Shown: one piece after another, positions 8,915 to 18,108 of the stretch | Layout: every line of letters begins with the position of its first letter | Position numbering within the stretch: position 1 is the stretch's first letter | Source of the DNA: UBA10649 sp965278945 | GTDB taxonomy: Bacteria > Actinomycetota > Actinomycetes > S36-B12 | DNA: 64,000 bases | Direction: 5' to 3' | Assembly (NCBI GenBank): GCA_965278945.1 | Contig: OZ257128.1 | Coordinates: 1,488,001-1,552,000 of the forward strand | Program-made: the position numbers and the translations under genes | Notes under the pieces: model-generated | Seen by the model: the letters and a program-made list of their open reading frames with translations, nothing else | Told to the model about the DNA's origin: nothing | The model's database searches: none

Positions 8915-9800
8915 TCAAGTCGAGCGCCAACAGCTTTTCGACGACCGAGTCGACTCCGTCTTTGGTACCGCCGTGATCGACCACTTGCGGCCCCAGACCC
9001 CGAGGCTTGTCGCCCGCCTGAAAGACAGCGTTGCCATCCGGCGTGTGTACCACCATGTGACTGCTACGAGCAGAGCACCTGCTGCCGCGTCAGCGACGAA
9101 GTGGTTGCCGGTGCCGAGAACCACGACTGTCGTGGTCAGCGGATACGCCCATGCAAAATGGCGCCATCGGGCGGCGGGAAGGGCAACGACGAAGGCCAGT
9201 GCGACCCACGTGGCCCACGCCACGTGCAAGCTTGGCATTGCTGCATATGGATTGGCAAAGGAAGCAGGTCCGGAAGGGTCAGCGGATGTTGCCTTCTCTC
9301 AGCGTGTCAACGACGCCCGCAATCGACAGTCTTGGAGGCGCCAAGGGAAACAACCAATATGCAATCAATGCGGCTCCGCTGGTAAGTACCAGGCAAGTGC
9401 GAAGGGCCCCATAAACACTGCGCCGGCCTACCCGAATCCAGATGAGCACGGCGGGCGTAACGGCGAAGTGCGCGAGACCGTAGAAGAGTCCAGTTGACAG
9501 GACGAGCGTTGGGCTGGCGGCGACGAGCGAGTTGAACCAGGCTTCCGGCCGCACATGCAGCATGTCCTCCAGCGACCACAGGCCTCGGGCTCGGCCAACC
9601 GCCGTGACCTCTGACCCACGGACTGCAGACTGCACCAGTTGGTAGATGCCGTAACCGACGGCTACGAACAGAAACTCGATCCACCATGGTGGTAACCAAC
9701 CCCAACTTCCGGTGCCCGCGGCACCGACTCCGTTCTCGGGCACACCATCTCTAGCTGGTGGTTCCCCTATCCCATGGTTTGACTCGTCGTACTCGTCCAC
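8915..9800 (-). pseudogene. PAP2-type membrane phosphatase, one frameshift
   Basis: Two adjacent frames together encode one PAP2-superfamily membrane protein of about 295 residues. The N-terminal part ends PLAPPRLSIAGVVDT and the C-terminal part begins YAAMPSLHVAWA. The catalytic motifs match the intact relative at 11089-11898: APPR, PSLH, and GNHFVADAAAG with its His and Asp. The frames switch within plus 9285-9300, consistent with one lost or gained base. I place the start at GTG 9800, just after an operator pair; the longer frame upstream runs through the operators. The family removes phosphate from lipid phosphates or acts as an inositolphosphotransferase-like enzyme. Confidence 0.75.
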
Positions 9801-9811
9801 ACCCGCCCCCG

Positions 9812-9857
9812 GTTGCCTGAGGCAACACGTTAGCGAGGTTAGTTGCCGGGAGCAACT
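9812..9857. promoter_or_regulatory. Tandem palindromic operators upstream of the PAP2 gene
   Basis: GTTGCCTGAGGCAAC (9812-9826) is identical to the site at 8679-8693. AGTTGCCGGGAGCAACT (9841-9857) keeps the 6-bp arms AGTTGC/GCAACT of the partner site at 8708-8726. Centre spacing is about 30 bases, three helical turns, as upstream of marR. The order and the distance to the start codon are also the same. Confidence 0.75.
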
Positions 9858-9864
9858 CTGCGGA

Positions 9865-10116
9865 TCAGACTCTCCACACACGGCGGCTCGGCACTTGGTA
9901 CTCGTGCCCCTCGCCCCGGGAGGAGGACAAGGTATGCACATGCATGTCGAAGCTGTCGAGGGGTACTCGGGCAATGGCGGCGATGGTGACACGCATCACG
10001 ACGGCGCCGTGGAGAAGGTGAGCAACTTCCGCATGAGCCGTCGGGTGCTCCCGGCAGCTCAGTTGCCAGCCTCCGGATATCCGCGTGGCATCAACGGTGT
10101 ACGTCCGTCTGGTCAT
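9865..10116 (-). CDS. Small HicB-like protein
   Basis: This 83-residue protein starts at ATG 10116 after a GGGCGGGG sequence. It begins MTRRTYTVDATRISGGWQL and has the alternating pattern of the partial RNase-H-like fold seen in actinobacterial HicB-type antitoxins, ending with a DSFDMHVHTL segment. No HicA toxin frame is visible beside it. It resembles the protein at 14520-14768 in size and pattern. Orphan HicB-like proteins are common in actinobacteria and their role is unknown. Confidence 0.5.
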   Translation of the reverse strand: MTRRTYTVDATRISGGWQLSCREHPTAHAEVAHLLHGAVVMRVTIAAIARVPLDSFDMHVHTLSSSRGEGHEYQVPSRRVWRV

Positions 10117-10393
10117 GTCCCCGCCCGTTGCACCCCGACGACTTCCTGCTATATAACGTAGCGGACTCGGCAGAATGCACAAGGCTGTTGGCGCGTGGTA
10201 GTTGTCCCCCGCCTTCCATCTGCCACCAGCCCATTAAACGTGCGTCTGAAAGGGCTACGACGATGGCAGTGCGACTAGCGTCTCCAGGACCCGTGACGGC
10301 TCGATCCGGCTGAGCGGGAACGACGTGGAGCCTGTGTGGCAGTGGCAGATCCCCGGCACTTGCGTCTGGCGGGGATCTCGATGAAGGGGGCTG

Positions 10394-10861
10394 GTGCGAG
10401 TCGGTGACATCGCCCTGGACTTTGAGTTGCCGGACCAAAATGGCAATGCGGTTCCGTTGAGCGACCTACTCGTTGCGGGGCCTGTGGTTCTGTTCTTCTA
10501 TCCGCTGGCAATGAGCCGAGGCTGCACCGCGCAGAGCTGTCACTTTCGAGACCTGGCAGCGGAGTTCGCGGTGGCCGGGGCAACGAGGGTCGGGGTCAGC
10601 CGCGACTCCGTAGCTCGCCAGCTTCAGTTCGACACCGACCACCACCTCGGATACCGGTTGCTCTCCGATGCCGAAGGCGCCGTGACCTCCGCGTATGGTG
10701 TCCGACGAACTGTTCCCGGGTTGCCGCCGAGGCGGAGCACCTTCGTCATCGCGTCTGACCGTCGGGTGCGCGCAGTGATCCGCAGTGAGTTGCAGATGGA
10801 CGCACGTGCTGATGAGGCGCTGCGCGTCCTCGGAGCTCAGGAGCCGCCGGCGCCCGGGTGA
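10394..10861 (+). CDS. Peroxiredoxin, BCP/AhpC-TSA family
   Basis: This 155-residue thiol peroxidase reduces hydrogen peroxide or organic peroxides in the cytoplasm. The peroxidatic Cys44 sits in the motif PLAMSRGCTAQSC. Cys49 five residues later is the resolving cysteine typical of the bacterioferritin-comigratory (PrxQ) class. The GTG start follows an AAGGGGG ribosome site. It is a single-gene unit on the plus strand, diverging from the HicB-like gene. Other peroxide-defence genes lie at 21.6-22.6 kb. Confidence 0.9.
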   Translation: MRVGDIALDFELPDQNGNAVPLSDLLVAGPVVLFFYPLAMSRGCTAQSCHFRDLAAEFAVAGATRVGVSRDSVARQLQFDTDHHLGYRLLSDAEGAVTSAYGVRRTVPGLPPRRSTFVIASDRRVRAVIRSELQMDARADEALRVLGAQEPPAPG

Positions 10862-11088
10862 CCCGATCTTGGTGCGGCGCTCGACATGCTCTGGCGGCTG
10901 GTGATGCGCGACCGCGACGGCTTTGTTTGCTCCGCCACCGCTTCGCGAATGACGCGCATATGAATCCCTGGGCGGAGAAGTCGCACGCGGGGCGCTCACG
11001 CAGGTTCGCGCAAGCAGGCCGGTCCTAGGGCTCTTCAGAACACCGAGGAGCAATGGCCTGCTGAATCGTTGACAGCACCCATGCTGTG

Positions 11089-11898
11089 TCAATCGGTGGC
11101 CAGACTCGGTCGCTGGGATGGCCAGAGGCACGCAGTTGCGGCGGCGGCGGCGAGGATGCCGATCGCCGCGATGCCGTCGATGGTGAAGTGGTTGCCGGTG
11201 ACGATGACGACCCACATTGTGACCAAGGGGTACCCGACGGCGAGCCATCGCCAACGGGTACGTGCGACGACGACGACGAGGGCGACGGCGGCAGCCCACG
11301 CGACATGAACGGACGGCATGGCTGCGTATTGGTTGGCGCCCGGCACGGCTGCGTAGACAGACAGCCCGGTGCGGGCGGCAGTGTCGACTACTCCAAGGTC
11401 CGGAATAAGGCGGGGTGGCGCAACCGGGACATACTGGATGAGAAGGCACCCGGCGGTGGTGAGCACGATGGTCGTGCGAACGAATGACCAGTCGGCGCGG
11501 TGCCGGGCGAGGACCCAGACAAGAGTGGCCAGAAACACAGGCACGTGCGCGGCCGCGTAGTAGGTGTCCGCGGCGCGCAGCAGCCAGTCGTGGCTGAGTG
11601 CAGGCGCTTGTATCGCAGCCTCGCTTGGCCAGTGGAGACTGCGCTCAAGGTTTGACAGCCATCGGCCGGCGCTCTCGGCGCCGTCGAGGCTGGCCAGTGA
11701 GATCGATCCCGCGTATTGCCACGCCGCGTAGAGGGCCAGCAGAACGGCGACCTGCGTGGTGACCGCAGCGACACCTCGTGCACCGCCGTGGCCAACGGCT
11801 AACGACCTGAGCAGTATCGTGCCCAGCGCTAGCGCAGCAGCCGCCGCGAGTGCCCAGGTCCACGGCAGCCACGTGACTTGGCTTATAGCCATCGCCAC
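11089..11898 (-). CDS. PAP2-superfamily membrane phosphatase
   Basis: This 269-residue membrane protein has about six hydrophobic spans and intact PAP2 motifs: APPRL, MPSVHVAWA (catalytic Ser-His region) and GNHFTIDGIAA (His and Asp). It is an intact relative of the frameshifted protein at 8915-9800, sharing VAPPRL, GVVDT and YAAMPS-HVAWA. PAP2_3-type enzymes act on phospholipid or prenyl/inositol phosphates at the membrane. The tandem operator pair seen upstream of the other copy is not present upstream here. Confidence 0.82.
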   Translation of the reverse strand: MAMAISQVTWLPWTWALAAAAALALGTILLRSLAVGHGGARGVAAVTTQVAVLLALYAAWQYAGSISLASLDGAESAGRWLSNLERSLHWPSEAAIQAPALSHDWLLRAADTYYAAAHVPVFLATLVWVLARHRADWSFVRTTIVLTTAGCLLIQYVPVAPPRLIPDLGVVDTAARTGLSVYAAVPGANQYAAMPSVHVAWAAAVALVVVVARTRWRWLAVGYPLVTMWVVIVTGNHFTIDGIAAIGILAAAAATACLWPSQRPSLATD

Positions 11899-12094
11899 GC
11901 CACGGCGACCATCGCCATTCCCTCACCGTCCGCCGCTCTCACCCGTCCGTCTTCGCCTCAGCTTCGTAAACGGTGCCCGACACCGCAGTCTTCAAGGCGT
12001 TCCTAGTTCTGACCTTTCGTGGGACGCGGGTCCGGTAGCGCTGCGCAAACACCGCCGGTATACGCATGTCCTGGCCTTTGCGGTGCCACTCGTG

Positions 12095-13200
12095 CTAGGG
12101 CTCATTCGCGTCGCCTGGCGGTCTGTGCCAGCTGACCGGAACTGCACCGGACGCACGCAGCGCTGTGGCCGTCTCGACCAGCGACGCCACCGCTCGGACC
12201 TCAAAGTCGTGCAAGGTACGTGCGAGTTCAGTGACCGAATCTAGCCGGGACTCAAGAGTTGAGTCGCCCACTGCGGCGGCGGCCAGGCGTGACCATGTGT
12301 CGGCGCACGCGCGGTAGTCCTCGGCGCTGGCGCCTGCTGCGACGCAGGAGAAGCGCTCGGCTATTTCCTGGCAGAAGGTCGACTGGAGCCGCCGAAACAG
12401 TCCACCGCCGGTGCCAGCCTTCTCCACGAAAACCATCACAGACCGCAGCGCTATCTCGGTTGTGTCGACGCCGAGCTGGTCCGGCCAGCGGAGGACGTCG
12501 GTCGCGAACAGATCTAACGCAGCCATGCCGCTCGCCCCGATGACCTCTGACCCGTCCACAGCGATGGGAAGTTCGCTGTCGGTGCCCAGCATCTTCCATC
12601 CCGCCGTCTGCATCGCATCCGCGACGGCCTCGTGCCAGACGGGAGCCCGCTCGGGCCAGCGGATGCGGTACGTAGCGTGCCGCGTCGGCTCGGGGAACGC
12701 AGTTGATGATCTCGCACGTGCCAGGTCTTCGTAACGCACCCGTTGGACATCCGCGCGATCGTTGTCAACCACGAACGCGACGCGCTCCTCGTCGTCGTAA
12801 CCGATCAGAACGATGTCGTGCCGGCTCATCCGCAGCCTCACACGAAGGTACGGCAGCTCTCCGATATCGGCCCAGACGCCGGCCGGCCGGCGTCGAGCTC
12901 CGCCTTGACCCAGTCCCATCCTTCGATCGGGTCCTCGGTACAGACCAGCCGCGCCCCCGCCCCTAGACGGCCGAGGCCGGCAAGCTCCAGATCCGAACCC
13001 CTGCCGACTAGGTACACCGGCGCAGGCAGTTGAGTCCCACGCACATAGGTGAGACCCAGGTCTCCTCCGAGGCCAAAGGCGAGCGCCTCGGAGGGAGTTT
13101 CGCCCCCACAGAGGCCAGCCCACTCCATAAGATCGCGCAGCGCGCCGGAACCGCAATGGCCCGCAATCTGATGCGGATAGTCCAAGAGAACCTTCGCCAC
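12095..13200 (-). pseudogene. BtrH N-terminal domain / DUF4872 family protein, frameshifted
   Basis: The N-terminal half carries the BtrH-type motif (IAGHCGSGALRDLMEWAG followed by SEALAFGLGGDLG). The second half (VWADIGELPYLRV ... HDIVLIGYDDEERVAFVVD) fits the partner domain DUF4872. BtrH is an acyl-ACP:aminoglycoside acyltransferase; relatives are often peptide or amide acyltransferases of unknown substrate. The two halves are in different frames, and one base missing near plus 12877 would join them (GRPA to VWADI). I place the start at GTG 13200, after the operator shared with the divergent TetR. Length would be about 368 residues. Confidence 0.65.
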
Positions 13201-13252
13201 GACCTCGCCTGCCTCGTCAACTGCGCTGCCCCTGCTGGGGTACCCGGAACCG

Positions 13253-13286
13253 GATCTTACATACAGTCGTGCACGCATGTAAGATT
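13253..13286. promoter_or_regulatory. TetR operator between divergent genes
   Basis: GATCTTACAT (13253-13262) and ATGTAAGATT (13277-13286) form a 9-of-10 inverted repeat with a 14-base spacer. It lies directly before the tetR GTG at 13292 and upstream of the divergent BtrH-like gene. It is very likely bound by that TetR. Confidence 0.65.
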
Positions 13287-13291
13287 CCAGT

Positions 13292-13903
13292 GTGTCCACT
13301 CAGGTTAGGCGACAAGAAGAGCGCTCCGCCGCCACGCGGCGCATCCTTCTCGAGGCAACCGTCTCGTGCCTGGTTGAGCGGGGATACACCGGAACAACGA
13401 GTCCGGCGGTCGCCGACAAGGCCGGCCTCTCACGCGGCGCCCAGTTGCACCACTTTGGCACGCGAGACCAACTGGTTGTTGCGGCGGTCGAGTACCTAGC
13501 GCAAAAGCGGCTACGCCGAGTAGGCCAAGCGTTGAGACGCCTTTCGATTGCTGGGCGCGGGCCAAGACAGGATCGGATTGCGTTGCAGGAGGCGGCGCTG
13601 GGCTTGCTGGCCGAGGCGCTTTCCGGGCCGCTGTACGCCGCCACCTTGGAATTGTGGGTGGCCGCACGCTCGCACCCCGAGTTGCGAGCCGAGCTGATCC
13701 CTGCCGAGGAACGGGTCAACCAGGAACTCGAACACATCTGTCGAAGCTACGTTACCGAGGACCCGGTGCAGATCCGGCTCACCCTTGACCTACTGCTCGG
13801 CCGAGGAGTCAGCGGTCTGCTCACCGCGCACCCGGACCACCGCCAAGAACAGATCCTCGCCATCTGGGCCCAGCTCTTGAGAGGCAGTGCACCCCATGAC
13901 TGA
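13292..13903 (+). CDS. TetR-family transcriptional regulator
   Basis: This 203-residue repressor has the TetR DNA-binding domain at residues 15-60, with the helix-turn-helix at about 38-57 (PAVADKAGLSRGAQLHHFG). The C-terminal part is the ligand domain and was not assigned to a subclass. The GTG start is six bases after the palindrome described above. Its stop overlaps the start of the hotdog gene (ATGACTGA), so regulator and thioesterase are coupled, while the BtrH-like gene diverges. Confidence 0.9.
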   Translation: MSTQVRRQEERSAATRRILLEATVSCLVERGYTGTTSPAVADKAGLSRGAQLHHFGTRDQLVVAAVEYLAQKRLRRVGQALRRLSIAGRGPRQDRIALQEAALGLLAEALSGPLYAATLELWVAARSHPELRAELIPAEERVNQELEHICRSYVTEDPVQIRLTLDLLLGRGVSGLLTAHPDHRQEQILAIWAQLLRGSAPHD

Positions 13904-14432
13904 CCTGTCCATGATCCTCGCCGCGTTGGCTGAGAAGTTCCGCCCGTACCCGGACGGAGCCGACCTCCCGGCCCACTACGAGCAGTGCTTGGGCTGCGGT
14001 CCTGACAACGCGAACGGACATCACCTTCAGGTCCGCCGCCATGGCGAAGGGGTCGTAGCCGACCACACTTTCGACAAGCGCCATGTCGGCGCTCCCGGCA
14101 TCGCACACGGCGGCGCGGTAGCGACGGTGATCGACGACCTCTACGGCTTCCTGCTCTACCTCGTCGGTGCACCCGCGGTCACCCGCACACTGACAGTCGA
14201 CTACCACGCGCCGGTGTTGCTCGGCGTCCCTCACCGGATGAAAGCGCAGGTGAACAGTCGGGAGGGACGAAAACTGCTTGTGGGAGCCGTCGTCTCCGAC
14301 CCGGACGGGATCCCCGTCGCAACTTCAACCGCGGTGTTCCTCATCGTGCCCGCCGACCACTTCATCCGCGACACGGACCAACCACCGCAAGCGGAAACCA
14401 GCACCAATCCCCCTCATCAGCCAGAGTCTTGA
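13896..14432 (+). CDS. Hotdog-fold thioesterase-like protein
   Basis: This 178-residue protein carries the PaaI/THEM4-type hotdog core with CLGCGPDNANG at residues 31-41 and HGGA at 71-74. Those residues bind and hydrolyse acyl-CoA thioesters in the family. ATG 13896 overlaps the tetR stop; GTG 13887 is an alternative start. The last 25 residues are polar and proline-rich and probably disordered. Next to a BtrH-like acyltransferase gene it may process the same acyl groups; that link is inference. Confidence 0.82.
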   Translation: MTDLSMILAALAEKFRPYPDGADLPAHYEQCLGCGPDNANGHHLQVRRHGEGVVADHTFDKRHVGAPGIAHGGAVATVIDDLYGFLLYLVGAPAVTRTLTVDYHAPVLLGVPHRMKAQVNSREGRKLLVGAVVSDPDGIPVATSTAVFLIVPADHFIRDTDQPPQAETSTNPPHQPES

Positions 14433-14519
14433 GTCGCATGTGAGTTGAGTCACCGCAAGGCGTGGAGGAGTGATGGCAGAACCGACGTGGGCGCCCCTTC
14501 TTGTCGCTTGGGTAACCAC

Positions 14520-14768
14520 ATGACCGAAGACAACGGCGGTGGGCAGTTCAACTCACTCGCTCAGCCCACGTATGTCGTCAATGTTGCGAAGCAACAATCC
14601 ACTTACCACCTCACTGTGCGGCTTCCTGGCAGCGACCTCGGGTACGTAGTGAGCACCATCGACGACATGGCCCTGGTGGACCGGGAAATTCGATCGCTCG
14701 TCGCCTCTCGGCTGGGAGTCGGTGACGGCTCCTTCGCACTGACGTTCCTCACTAGTTCGACCTCGTAG
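14520..14768 (+). CDS. Small HicB-like protein
   Basis: This 82-residue protein (ATG 14520) has the core PTYVVNVAKQQSTYHLTVR, then a helix with a VDREIRSLVASRLGV-like segment, as in HicB-type partial RNase-H folds. No toxin partner is visible. It resembles the 9865-10116 protein in pattern but not closely in sequence. No clear ribosome site was seen, so the start is uncertain. Confidence 0.45.
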   Translation: MTEDNGGGQFNSLAQPTYVVNVAKQQSTYHLTVRLPGSDLGYVVSTIDDMALVDREIRSLVASRLGVGDGSFALTFLTSSTS

Positions 14769-15124
14769 CGCTCGCTCTCCTCGTGCCATGCACCAACCAT
14801 CAAAGCATGGCTCAAATCACGCCTGCACGACTGCCTCAGACGCGCCTGCGCGCACCTGGCAGTTGCTTGACGTCATCGGCCGCGAGGTCACCGGGGAGTT
14901 CGCGGGCGATGCACGGGAGCAGCCGGGGCGACCGTGCTCGTGGAACGGGCGCGGATCGGCAAGTCCGCGACGAGCGCATCACGGCGGCGAACCGGATGCT
15001 TGAACATCGCCTAATCACCGCGCGGGTCGTCTGTGCCAGAGTTCCGCGAGCATCCGTGTCGACTACCGGACGCCACGTATAAACGAACGCGCGGCACCTG
15101 AGCCGTCAAGCCGTTCGCGCCTTA
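14769..15124. other. Intergenic stretch without a recognisable gene
   Basis: The only notable frame is a short C-terminal-looking stretch on the plus strand (VLVERARIGKSATSASRRR, stop at 15012). I could not assign it. It may be a gene fragment or chance. Confidence 0.3.
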
Positions 15125-16381
15125 CTACGTAACGAAGGACTCGGTGGCGCTGAAGTCTGGCCGAAGGGGCATTCCTGATGCACCGCCCGGGCCGAGCTTC
15201 ACGCCGAGCATCTGGTGCAGCTGAATCATGTTGATGTCGAACCCGAGCCGTGATGCCGCCATGTACAGGCGCCACACGCGCGCGGTGGCCAGCCCCGCCT
15301 CCGCGACGGCCTCGTCCCAGTGAGCCTCGAGGTTCTCGCACCAGTACTTAAGGGTCAGCGCGTAGTGCTCCCGCAAGTTCTCCTCGTGCCGAATCTCGAA
15401 GCCGGCGGCATTCATCGCGGTCATGACCTGGCTGGGGCCGGAGAGCTCGCCGTCGGGGAACACGTAGCGGTTGATGAACGACCTGCGGAAGTGGCTGACC
15501 CAGCCGTCGCTCGGCCGGGTGATCGTGTGGTTCAGCAGGCGCCCCTCAGGACGCAGCTTCTCGTAGAGGAAGGCAAAGTACGACGGGTAGTTCGCCCGCC
15601 CGATGTGCTCGGTGAGCCCGATCGAGGAAATCGCATCGAACCCCGACTCCTGCACGTCGCGATAGTCGCTGAACCGGATCTGCGCCTGGCCGGTCAGTCC
15701 CCCCTGCTCGATCGACTCCTGCCCGGACAGCGCCTGCTGCTCGGACAACGTGACACCGATCGCCGTGACGCCGTAGTGCTTGACCGCGTGCATGACCATC
15801 CCGCCCCAGCCGCAGCCGACGTCGAGCAGTCGCATTCCCGGCTGGAGGTCCAGCTTGCGGCACACGAGATCGAACTTCTCCTCCTGCGCCGTCTCGAGGG
15901 AGGCATCAGGAGTGGGGAAGACCGCGCAGGTATAGGCCATCGACGGGCCGAGGACCCAGGAGTAGAAGCGGTTGCTCACGTCGTAGTGATGGTGGATCGC
16001 GTCGGCGTCGCGGTTCTTGGAATGTCGTCGGCCATTGAGACGGCGCTCCTGCGCAGGCGGTGCCGGCCGCTTCAACGCGAACGGCGCGAAGGTTCGCGCC
16101 AGGCGCGCCTTGTCGCTCCATGTCAGGTGGTCAAGCGGCAGCGGATAGAGGCGGCTCAATGCGGTGTAGGGATCGCCGATGATCTCCAGGTCGCCGGTCA
16201 CGTAGGCGCGCGCGAGCCCGAGCTGCGAGGGTGAGCTGGCGAAGTACTCGACGGCGCGCGGGCTGCGGACATCGAGGGTGACCTCGGCATTGACCGGGCC
16301 GGCGACGGAGCCATCGTACGCGCGAAAGCCGACACCCCGCTCTTCTGGAACGATCATCGAGAACGCGTCAGCAAGCCGCAT
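15125..16381 (-). CDS. cfa: Cyclopropane-fatty-acyl-phospholipid synthase family methyltransferase
   Basis: This 418-residue SAM-dependent enzyme adds a methylene or methyl group to double bonds of membrane phospholipid acyl chains. The SAM-binding loop (LLDVGCGWGG) is at 185-194, preceded by the family motifs HYDVSN (132-137) and YTCA (150-153). The ATG at 16381 follows AAGGAGTGAG and lies five bases after the stop of the MFS exporter, so the two are co-transcribed. A longer open frame upstream overlaps the exporter and is not real. Several actinobacterial homologues make methyl-branched rather than cyclopropane lipids, so the exact product is open. Confidence 0.9.
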   Translation of the reverse strand: MRLADAFSMIVPEERGVGFRAYDGSVAGPVNAEVTLDVRSPRAVEYFASSPSQLGLARAYVTGDLEIIGDPYTALSRLYPLPLDHLTWSDKARLARTFAPFALKRPAPPAQERRLNGRRHSKNRDADAIHHHYDVSNRFYSWVLGPSMAYTCAVFPTPDASLETAQEEKFDLVCRKLDLQPGMRLLDVGCGWGGMVMHAVKHYGVTAIGVTLSEQQALSGQESIEQGGLTGQAQIRFSDYRDVQESGFDAISSIGLTEHIGRANYPSYFAFLYEKLRPEGRLLNHTITRPSDGWVSHFRRSFINRYVFPDGELSGPSQVMTAMNAAGFEIRHEENLREHYALTLKYWCENLEAHWDEAVAEAGLATARVWRLYMAASRLGFDINMIQLHQMLGVKLGPGGASGMPLRPDFSATESFVT

Positions 16382-16386
16382 GGTGC

Positions 16387-18108
16387 TCACTCCTTGGCGG
16401 GTGCCGACGTGCGGTCGTATCCCCCTGACGGGGCATCGTGCTCGCCGGGGGCCGCGGTGGTGGCCGGAGTGTCGAAACCCATCTCCGCATCTGGGGCAAC
16501 ACCGGTTTGCATCGCCAACGAGATCGCCTCGCCGGCTTCCTCCTCGGCCATGACTTCTTGTCGCAGCGGAAGTTCGCGCAGGAACAGCATGATGACGAAC
16601 CCCGCGATAGCGAAGGGGACACCCGCCAGGAAGACGACCTGAAGCGCTTCGGCGAACCCGCCGACAACCGCGGCGTGGATGACCGGGGGCAGTTGGGAGA
16701 TCTGCGCCGGGCTTCCCAGATGATCGGACGCTCCAGCTATCTGATCGGCGGGCACCCCGGCGGCGACGAGTCGTTCGGGGATCGTCGACATCAACTCGTG
16801 CGTCAGGAGCGCCCCGAGCGCCGCCACTCCGATCGCGCCACCGAGGGAGCGGAAGAAGGTCGCGCCCGCGGTGGCGACTCCCAGGTCGCTGTGAGCCACG
16901 GCGTTCTGTGCCGCCAGAATCAGAACCTGCATGACCAAGCCTATTCCCGCCCCCACGATAAGTATGTCCACGCTGAGCACGACCAGCGACGTGCCCACGT
17001 CCAGGCGGCTCATGAGGAACAGCCCGATCGCGAGCAGCACGAGGCCAACCAGCGGGTAGATCTTGTACCGGCCAGTGCGGACGATCATGCGGCCAGAACC
17101 GATGGATGTGAGGAGTAGTCCGGCCATGAGCGGCAATGTGAGCAGACCCGACGCGGTCGGCGACTCGCCTTTGACGATCTGCAGGTACTGCGGCAAGAAG
17201 ATGATCGACCCGAACATGGCGACCCCGACGATGAATCCGACGATGCCGACGATCACGAAGGTGTGATTGGAGAACAGCCGAGGCGGCATGATCGGCTCGG
17301 CGGCTCGGCGCTCCTGCCACACGGCCAGGATCAAGAACACAATGGCCGATCCGGCCAGCAGGTAGGTCCACCCGGAGTTCCATGCGAACTCCTTGCCGCC
17401 CAGCGAGACGCCCAGCAGGAGTGCACTGACCGATGCGACGATGAAGAACGCTCCGAGCCAGTCGATCTTGTGGTCACGGCGCGGGAACGGCAACTTCAAC
17501 ACCCGTTCGGTGATGATCAGCGCGAGAAGCCCGATCGGGATGCCGATCCAGAACGTCCACCTCCACGATAGGTGGTCAACGAGGAAGCCCCCGATCAGCG
17601 GGCCGGCGACCGTTGCGATGCCGAACACGCCGCCGATGTATCCCTGATAGCGGCCTCGTTCACGCGGGCTGACGACATCACCGATGATCGCCTGCGAGAG
17701 CGCCATCAAGCCGCCCACGCCGATCCCTTGCAGCGCCCGCACGGCTATCAACTGCGCCATGTTCTGGCTGAATCCAGCGCCCAGGGACGCCAGGAGGAAG
17801 ATGACGATCGCCGACTGGAACATGATCTTGCGGCCGTAGATGTCCGACAGTTTGCCCCACAGCGGCGTCGACGCAGTCGCGGCCAGCAGTGTTGCGGAGA
17901 CCACCCATGCCAGTTGCTCCTGACCGCCAAGCTCGCCCACGATCGTGGGCAGCGCCGTGGCGACGATGGTCTGCGAGAGGGCCGCGACGAGCATGCCTAG
18001 CATCAGGCCGATGAACACGGTCATGATCTGCCGATGAGTCAATGCGGTCAGCGCGGTCGAATCCGCCTGACCAGCCGCTGCGCCTGTGCTGTCGGTTTCA
18101 GGTGCCAT
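16387..18108 (-). CDS. DHA2-family MFS exporter (14 membrane spans)
   Basis: This intact 573-residue transporter is the paralogue of the broken exporter at 6460-8150 and aligns along its whole length. Motifs include WGKLSDIYGRK (loop 2-3), RALQGIGVGG and RGRYQGYIGG followed by GPLIGG (antiporter motif C region). The family exports drugs, dyes and lipids using the proton gradient. It overlaps the preceding marR by 11 bases and runs into the CFA synthase gene five bases later. Location: cytoplasmic membrane. The polar C-terminal tail of about 50 residues is probably cytosolic. Confidence 0.93.
   Translation of the reverse strand: MAPETDSTGAAAGQADSTALTALTHRQIMTVFIGLMLGMLVAALSQTIVATALPTIVGELGGQEQLAWVVSATLLAATASTPLWGKLSDIYGRKIMFQSAIVIFLLASLGAGFSQNMAQLIAVRALQGIGVGGLMALSQAIIGDVVSPRERGRYQGYIGGVFGIATVAGPLIGGFLVDHLSWRWTFWIGIPIGLLALIITERVLKLPFPRRDHKIDWLGAFFIVASVSALLLGVSLGGKEFAWNSGWTYLLAGSAIVFLILAVWQERRAAEPIMPPRLFSNHTFVIVGIVGFIVGVAMFGSIIFLPQYLQIVKGESPTASGLLTLPLMAGLLLTSIGSGRMIVRTGRYKIYPLVGLVLLAIGLFLMSRLDVGTSLVVLSVDILIVGAGIGLVMQVLILAAQNAVAHSDLGVATAGATFFRSLGGAIGVAALGALLTHELMSTIPERLVAAGVPADQIAGASDHLGSPAQISQLPPVIHAAVVGGFAEALQVVFLAGVPFAIAGFVIMLFLRELPLRQEVMAEEEAGEAISLAMQTGVAPDAEMGFDTPATTAAPGEHDAPSGGYDRTSAPAKE

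Noticed and set aside
12095..13156. Reading the BtrH-like gene as starting inside the second frame
   Set aside because: The first part of that frame is Arg-rich and out of phase with the conserved BtrH N-terminal motif, which lies in the other frame.
15125..17383. A 752-codon minus-strand open frame ending with the CFA synthase
   Set aside because: The upstream 334 codons lie antisense-phase inside the MFS exporter and carry no domain pattern. The real gene starts at 16381 with a clear ribosome site.
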